Origin: Exiguobacterium sp. BMC-KP
Lineage (GTDB): Bacteria > Bacillota > Bacilli > Exiguobacteriales > Exiguobacteriaceae
Direction: 5' to 3'
Assembly (NCBI RefSeq): GCF_001275385.1
Contig: NZ_LGIW01000015.1
Coordinates: forward strand, 620,001-684,000
Length of the DNA: 64,000 nt
The position numbers and the translations under genes are program-made. Shown here piece after piece: positions 59,459 to 64,000 of the stretch (position 1 is its first letter; every line of letters starts with the position of its first letter). The notes beneath the pieces were generated by a model. That model did no database searches, was not told where the DNA came from, and saw nothing but the letters and a program-made list of their open reading frames with translations.

Positions 59459-60034
59459 ATGGCACGCAGTAAGGAATTTGATGAACAGGTCGTCTTACGA
59501 AAAGCAATGGACGTATTTTGGGCACAAGGTTATGAGAAGACATCGATGCAAGATCTCGTCGATCAGATGGGCATCCATCGCCGGAGCATCTATGATACCT
59601 TCGGGGATAAACATTCATTGTTCGTAGCCGCATTAGCAGAATACGAACGATTCATCACAAAAGAGATGGAACGAATCATCGATCGGAGCCCGTCGGTCAA
59701 ACAAGCGATTCGAGATGTCTTCTTGTTCATTCTCGAGTCGGCAACGGACAATCCGAAAGGTTGCCTGTCCGTCAATACGGCAGTCGAATTATCATTGCTT
59801 GATACGAAAATTGATGAAATCGTCACGGACATGTTCCGTAAAACAGAAGCGATGCTACAACAACTGATTGAGCAGGGACAGTCGACAGGTGAAGTGTCGT
59901 CAGCCATCCATGCCAAACAGACAGCACGTTTCTTACACAATAATCTCGTTGGACTTCGTGTTCTCGTAAAAACAGACTATGATCAAGAGGAATTAGAAAG
60001 TGTCATCAATCTGGCCGTCCGCGTGCTGGATTGA
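59459..60034 (+). CDS. TetR-family transcriptional regulator
   Basis: This 191-residue repressor has helix-turn-helix residues 10-55 (VLRKAMDVFWAQGYEKTSMQ, then GIHRRSIYDTFGDKHSLF), of the AcrR/YxaF-like subgroup with conserved ATDNPKGCLSVNTAVEL in the ligand domain. A single Cys in that segment could be redox- or electrophile-sensitive. ATG at 59459 gives the family start MARSKEFD. It probably represses itself and the downstream oxidoreductase genes through the two GAACGTTC sites. Confidence 0.87.
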   Translation: MARSKEFDEQVVLRKAMDVFWAQGYEKTSMQDLVDQMGIHRRSIYDTFGDKHSLFVAALAEYERFITKEMERIIDRSPSVKQAIRDVFLFILESATDNPKGCLSVNTAVELSLLDTKIDEIVTDMFRKTEAMLQQLIEQGQSTGEVSSAIHAKQTARFLHNNLVGLRVLVKTDYDQEELESVINLAVRVLD

Positions 60035-60046
60035 CTTTCTTTTTGA

Positions 60047-60071
60047 CTATTCTAGAACGTTCATTCTAAAA
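60047..60071 (+). promoter_or_regulatory. TetR operator, copy 2, inside the hydrolase promoter
   Basis: TTGACT (60043-60048), 17 bp, CTAAAA (60066-60071). The spacer holds TCTAGAACGTTCATTCTA, matching copy 1. Repressor binding here would block the hydrolase/MDR/SDR operon. Confidence 0.68.
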
Positions 60072-60089
60072 ACATTGGAGGAATTCATT

Positions 60090-60935
60090 ATGACAACGCA
60101 ACTCCCGACAACATCTTCATTCATCGAAGTAGCAGGTACACGGTTCGCCTATCGAGAAATGGGAACGACTCACGGTACGCCACTCGTCTTATTCGTTCAT
60201 TTCAGAGGAACGATCGAGAACTGGGATCCGGCTTTACTCACAGCACTCGCAAAACAGCGTCCACTCATCTTGTTTGACAATACAGGCGTCGGAGAAACGA
60301 ACGGTGAAACACCGACGAGCGTTTCTGAAATGGCAGCAGACGCAGCAGCATTCATTCGCGCACTCGGACATGCACAGGTCGATCTGCTCGGGTTCTCAAT
60401 CGGAGGAATGGTTGCCCAAGAAGTCGCGTTGCAACATGGTGACCTCGTCCGTAAATTAATCTTAGCGGGTACGGCACCCGAGTCAGGGATTCATCCACGT
60501 CCAGAGATCTTCGAACGGATGAACCGTCACGGCGGAACTGAAGAAGATGGTGTCGCCGACTTCATGTTCTTCTTCTATGGACAGACTTCAACGAGCCAAG
60601 CAGCCGGAATGGCATCGCTAAAGCGAATCTTCGCTCAGAAGCAGTTCGATAGTTCGGAGCAAGTCAAGCAGGCACAGATGGAAGCAATCGGGAAATGGGC
60701 ACATCCGCAACCAAATTCGAACTATCAATGGTTGCGCTCGATCTCACACCCGACGCTCGTAACGAACGGGATCGAAGACGTGATGGTACCGACAGCGAAC
60801 AGTTATCTGCTGACGGAACACATCCCGAATGCACAGCTGATTATCTATCCGGATTCTGGTCATGGTCACTTGTTCCAGTTCCCAGAACAGTTCGCAGCAC
60901 ACGTGGCATTATTCCTAGACGGAGATCTTGTCTAA
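60090..60935 (+). CDS. Alpha/beta hydrolase
   Basis: This 281-residue hydrolase has the oxyanion-side motif VLFVHFRGTIENWDP (HF for the usual HG), nucleophile elbow LLGFSIGGMVAQ (Ser near 107), acid in GIEDVMVP and catalytic His in DSGHGHLFQ. Likely an esterase or epoxide hydrolase-like enzyme. GGAGG lies 8 bp before the ATG. First gene of a four-gene run regulated by TetR; substrate unknown. Confidence 0.84.
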   Translation: MTTQLPTTSSFIEVAGTRFAYREMGTTHGTPLVLFVHFRGTIENWDPALLTALAKQRPLILFDNTGVGETNGETPTSVSEMAADAAAFIRALGHAQVDLLGFSIGGMVAQEVALQHGDLVRKLILAGTAPESGIHPRPEIFERMNRHGGTEEDGVADFMFFFYGQTSTSQAAGMASLKRIFAQKQFDSSEQVKQAQMEAIGKWAHPQPNSNYQWLRSISHPTLVTNGIEDVMVPTANSYLLTEHIPNAQLIIYPDSGHGHLFQFPEQFAAHVALFLDGDLV

Positions 60936-60953
60936 AAAGGAGACGATTTGAAC

Positions 60954-61967
60954 ATGACCTACACGATGAAGGCAGCACAAATTGATAAATATTCAAAACG
61001 GATCGAAGCAAGTGTGAACGAAGTGGCGATTCCTAACATTGCGGACCATCAAGTGTTGATCCGTGTCAAAGCGGCAGCCATCAATCCGCTCGAAATGCTA
61101 ATCATGACAGGGAGCGTCAAATTGATTCAGGATTATTCTTTCCCGCTCACACTCGGCAATGAATTAGCAGGTGTCGTCGAGCAGGTCGGAAAAAGCGTCA
61201 CGACATTTCAAGTAGGGGACGACGTCTATTCCCGATTGCCGATCGATCAAATTGGAGCGTTTGCTTCTTTTGTCGCAGTCGATGCGTCAGCGATCGCTCG
61301 GATGCCGCGGAATCTCTCGTATGACGAAGCAGCAGCCATCGCTTTGACTGGATTAACGGCGTATCAAGGATTACATGAAGAGTTAAACGTCAAACCAGGA
61401 AAGAAGGTCTTCATTCCAGGAGGATCGGGTAGTTTCGGTCAGATGGCGGTACCGCTAGCGAAGGAAGCAGGACTTGATGTTATTGTCAGTGGGAATACGG
61501 CATCACGTGACCGAATGCTTGCACTCGGTGCAAGTGAATACGTCGATTACACGAAACAGGACTATACGCAGGTCGTATCGAACGTCGATTATGTGATCGA
61601 TACGCTCGGACCGAACGAATTCAAAAAGGAGTTAGGAACGTTAAAACGAGGGGGACGATTACTGTCGCTTCGGACAGGCCCGAACAAACGCTTCGCTGAA
61701 GACCGTAAGTTCCCGTTTTGGAAACGAAAACTGTTTGCACTCGCAGGTGCAGGATACGACCGGACAGCAAAAAAACACGATGTCGAGTATCGCTTCATCT
61801 TCGTACGGGCAGAGGGAAAACAGCTGACGAAAATTACAGACATCGTCGAACAACAACAGATCAAACCGGTCCTGCACCCAAAACGTTTTTCGATTAACGA
61901 GATTAACGAAGCCTTGACGCTTGTCGCGACGGGTCGTCCGGAAGGCAAGGTGATCGTGACATGGTAA
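60954..61967 (+). CDS. Zinc-less NADP-dependent MDR oxidoreductase
   Basis: This 337-residue quinone-oxidoreductase-like protein has a GroES-like domain with VKAAAINPLEMLIMTG and LTLGNELAGVVEQVG but no zinc ligands; cofactor motif IPGGSGSFGQMAVPLAKEAG (about 155) and GNTASRDRMLALGASEYVDY. The start is ATG 60954; a TTG six bases earlier has slightly better spacing from AAGGAG and cannot be excluded. It overlaps the SDR gene by 7 bp. Confidence 0.86.
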   Translation: MTYTMKAAQIDKYSKRIEASVNEVAIPNIADHQVLIRVKAAAINPLEMLIMTGSVKLIQDYSFPLTLGNELAGVVEQVGKSVTTFQVGDDVYSRLPIDQIGAFASFVAVDASAIARMPRNLSYDEAAAIALTGLTAYQGLHEELNVKPGKKVFIPGGSGSFGQMAVPLAKEAGLDVIVSGNTASRDRMLALGASEYVDYTKQDYTQVVSNVDYVIDTLGPNEFKKELGTLKRGGRLLSLRTGPNKRFAEDRKFPFWKRKLFALAGAGYDRTAKKHDVEYRFIFVRAEGKQLTKITDIVEQQQIKPVLHPKRFSINEINEALTLVATGRPEGKVIVTW

Positions 61968-62761
61968 ATCGACCTCTGTCGCAAAAGACGACGCTCATCA
62001 CGGGGGTGTCAGGTGGGATTGGCAAGGAACTCGCGGACCGCTTCGCAACAGGCGGATCAAACCTCGTGCTCGTCGCACGTAGCGGGAAGACACTCGAACG
62101 CCTTGCGACCGATTATCGTAAAAACTACGGCATCGAAGTGACCGTAATCGTCAAAGACGTCGCAAGTCCCGGTGTACCGCTAGCGATCAAACAAGAACTT
62201 GATGCTCGTCAGATTCACGTCGACTACCTCGTCAATAATGCTGGCTTTGGACTCTATGGACCGTTTCTTGAGACGGATCTCAATCAGGAACTGAACATGA
62301 TTGATGTCAACATCCGCGCTTTGACGGAAATGACGAAACGATTTTTGCCAGCGATGGTCGAACGAGGAACAGGTGGCATCCTAAACGTTTCATCGATGGT
62401 CGGCTTTTTCCCAGGACCTTTGATGTCCGTCTATTATGCTTCGAAGTCTTTCGTCCTCTCGTTTACGGAAGCGATCGAAAATGAAGTCAGCGGTAGCGGT
62501 GTGACGGTGACTGCGCTTTGTCCGGGCGTGACGGCGACAGGATTCGTCGACCGGGCAGGGATGGGTCAATCGAAGCTCTTTCGTCAAGGGAATGTCATGA
62601 ATGCCGGTCGAGTCGCGGATGAAGCATATGCTGGATTTTTACGAGGGGAACGACTGATTATTCCTGGAAAGCAAAATCGAGTACTGGCGAATGTCCCTCG
62701 TTTTCTGCCGCGCAAGATGATGACCCGAATCGTACGGAAGATGCAGGCGACAGGACGCTGA
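61961..62761 (+). CDS. Short-chain dehydrogenase/reductase
   Basis: This 266-residue classical SDR has the cofactor loop TGVSGGIGKELADRF (residues 14-28), NNAGFG (about 90), catalytic Ser in LNVSSMVGF and the YxxxK motif in YYASKSF, then PGVTATGF. An Arg after strand 2 (LVARSGK) suggests NADPH. It starts inside the MDR gene, so it is translationally coupled. Probably acts on the same compound as its neighbours. Confidence 0.88.
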   Translation: MVNRPLSQKTTLITGVSGGIGKELADRFATGGSNLVLVARSGKTLERLATDYRKNYGIEVTVIVKDVASPGVPLAIKQELDARQIHVDYLVNNAGFGLYGPFLETDLNQELNMIDVNIRALTEMTKRFLPAMVERGTGGILNVSSMVGFFPGPLMSVYYASKSFVLSFTEAIENEVSGSGVTVTALCPGVTATGFVDRAGMGQSKLFRQGNVMNAGRVADEAYAGFLRGERLIIPGKQNRVLANVPRFLPRKMMTRIVRKMQATGR

Positions 62762-62846
62762 AGTGAAAAAGTGGCTTTCTCTCATGAAAAGGGTAAAGAG
62801 CATGGAAACAGGTAATTCTGAAACGAGAGAAAGTGAGGCAAAAAAC

Positions 62847-63878
62847 ATGAAAGCAGTCATGGTCACAGGGCATGGTGGGCTCGAGCAACTCGCCTATATC
62901 GATCAAGAAACACCACAACCAAAACAAGGTGAGGTACTGATTGAAATTAAAGCATGTGCCTTAAATAATACAGAAATCTGGATGCGCGAAGGGGCATATG
63001 GTGCGGAGAGTGAGTCGGGCTGGAAAGCAGAAGGGGTGCAATTTCCGCGGATTCCCGGTTCAGACATCAGCGGTCGAATCGTTGCGGTCGGAGACGGTGT
63101 CGCAGAATCAGAAATCGGGCGCGACGTCGTCTTGTTCCCATTCACGGCAAGCGGAGAAATCAAAGACGAACAGAGTGCCGAAGACTTATCGTTCATCGGG
63201 TCTGAGTATGACGGTGGCTACGCGGAGTATGTGTGCTGGCCGATTGAACTCTGTTACGACATGCCGCTTGAATCCTATACGGACAGTGCCGTCTTCTCGG
63301 TCAGCGGTCTGACGGCGTGGCATATGGTCGAGCAACTAGACTTACAAAAAGGACAAATCGTTCTTGTAACAGGAGCGAGTGGGGGTGTCGGCTCACTTAA
63401 CGTCCAGATTGCAGCAAGCGTCTTCGGGGCTCGAGTCGTTGCGCTCGTCGGTGATCTTAAGCTGAAGGATCAATTGCAAGCACTCGGAGCAGAAGTGGTC
63501 GTTTCGTACCGTGAGTCGGATTGGGATCAGCAAGTGATGGAAGCAATCGGTCCGGTTGATGCGATTCTCGATGTCGTCGGCGATGCCGTCTTCAAACAAG
63601 GTCTTGATCTGTTGAAACGTGGTGGAACGTACTGCATTTCGGGGTCATCCGGTGGTCAAGTGACGTCGCTTGATTTTCGGACGCTCTATCTAAAGCATAT
63701 TCGTCTGCAAGGATCAGTCCTAGGTAATCGTCATGATTACGAGAAGTTACTTGACGCGATTCGAACGAAAACGATTCAGCCTGTCATCGACCGGACATTC
63801 CCACTCGCTGAAGCGCGTGAAGCGCAAGCCTATTTCAAACAAGCCGGTAAATTCGGGAAGGTCGTCTTGCTACCCTAA
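62847..63878 (+). CDS. Zinc-less MDR oxidoreductase
   Basis: This 343-residue quinone-oxidoreductase-like protein has an N-terminal GroES domain (CALNNTEIWMREGAYG, PGSDISGRIVAVGDG), cofactor motif VTGASGGVGSLNVQIAASVFG (about 195-215) and VVGDAVFKQGLDLLKRGGTY. ATG at 62847 was chosen (AGTGAGG 8 bp upstream) over longer in-frame starts from 62763, which have no site and add a charged non-homologous tail. Last gene of the run; a terminator follows. Confidence 0.86.
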   Translation: MKAVMVTGHGGLEQLAYIDQETPQPKQGEVLIEIKACALNNTEIWMREGAYGAESESGWKAEGVQFPRIPGSDISGRIVAVGDGVAESEIGRDVVLFPFTASGEIKDEQSAEDLSFIGSEYDGGYAEYVCWPIELCYDMPLESYTDSAVFSVSGLTAWHMVEQLDLQKGQIVLVTGASGGVGSLNVQIAASVFGARVVALVGDLKLKDQLQALGAEVVVSYRESDWDQQVMEAIGPVDAILDVVGDAVFKQGLDLLKRGGTYCISGSSGGQVTSLDFRTLYLKHIRLQGSVLGNRHDYEKLLDAIRTKTIQPVIDRTFPLAEAREAQAYFKQAGKFGKVVLLP

Positions 63879-63894
63879 ATGAAAAAAGAACAAA

Positions 63895-63932
63895 ACGAGC
63901 TATCTGATTCCTTTTAAGGAAAGGATAGCTCG
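63895..63932. terminator. Terminator between convergent genes
   Basis: CGAGCTATC pairs with GATAGCTCG, with inner TCCTT/AAGGA pairing and T residues after. Confidence 0.82.
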
Positions 63933-63952
63933 CTTTCGTATCGATCTATAGA

Positions 63953-64000
63953 TTACGCGTTAGGGAAAATATGATAGAGCGTGAGCATCGAACTGACAGG
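63953..64000 (-). CDS. Possible 3' end of a gene running in from the right edge
   Basis: The reverse frame is open from the window end for 15 codons (SSMLTLYHIFPNA at its end) to TAA at 63955-63953, just beyond the bidirectional terminator. Too short to identify. Confidence 0.35.
   Translation of the reverse strand, partial: PVSSMLTLYHIFPNA

Noticed and set aside
1-64000. tRNA, rRNA, CRISPR arrays, prophage or intact insertion sequences
   Set aside because: I looked for cloverleaf-like stems with TTCGA loops, regularly spaced repeats, transposase and integrase motifs, and found none.

Overview
The window looks like chromosomal DNA from a mid-GC member of the Bacillota. The evidence is strong AGGAGG-type ribosome binding sites, frequent TTG and GTG starts, two T-box leaders, a Bacillus-type LexA box, a sigma-D-like promoter and nickel/cobalt and PTS operons of Bacillus type. 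Gene content and layout suggest Exiguobacterium, but that is an inference from recollection, not a search. I saw no rRNA, tRNA, CRISPR array, prophage or intact insertion sequence.

Layout. 1-4.5 kb: the 3' part of a nickel-type ABC importer operon (nikABCDE). 4.5-6.5 kb: a reverse-strand ABC exporter operon like Bacillus yxlEFG. 6.6-14.9 kb: mixed small genes (cupin, phosphotransferase-like kinase, winged-helix regulator, sarcosine/N-methyltryptophan oxidase, chemoreceptor, DUF2975, HAD phosphatase, XRE regulator plus membrane partner). 15-25.4 kb: acetyltransferases, a T-box leader feeding an SMI1/KNR4 gene and a GNAT gene, a nitrilase-like hydrolase, a Nudix hydrolase, a HAD/LacI chimera, a kinase pair, an ankyrin protein, and a PadR/SGNH-esterase operon facing a nucleosidase. 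25.4-36 kb: small membrane proteins (two apparently frameshifted), SstT, phosphatidylserine decarboxylase, a TetR/DUF2834 pair, a ceramidase-like protein and TerC. 36-45 kb: luciferase-like oxidoreductase, HxlR with an MFS pump, and Rrf2 with a thioredoxin-reductase-like enzyme. 45.7-50.6 kb: a PTS/GH4/ChbG operon for a beta-linked disaccharide, probably chitobiose, opposed by a GntR regulator. 50.7-58 kb: a LexA-controlled YolD-like protein, lipoprotein, decayed genes, an EamA transporter, and a T-box-controlled MFS plus GNAT operon. 58.3-63.9 kb: a TetR regulator followed by an alpha/beta hydrolase, two zinc-less MDR oxidoreductases and an SDR.

How the parts work together. Many loci are a regulator next to its target with a readable operator between or inside the promoters: PadR-esterase, TetR-DUF2834, HxlR-MFS, Rrf2-reductase, GntR-PTS and TetR-hydrolase. 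The most unusual features are two T-box riboswitches placed before gene pairs that include a GNAT acetyltransferase rather than before synthetases or biosynthetic genes; an in-frame fusion of half a HAD phosphatase to half a LacI repressor; and a hydrophobic micro-ORF with a strong ribosome binding site whose coding sequence contains a strong intrinsic terminator before any stop codon, which would yield a non-stop mRNA. Several small genes carry single-base frameshifts or in-frame stops. These are either young pseudogenes or assembly errors.
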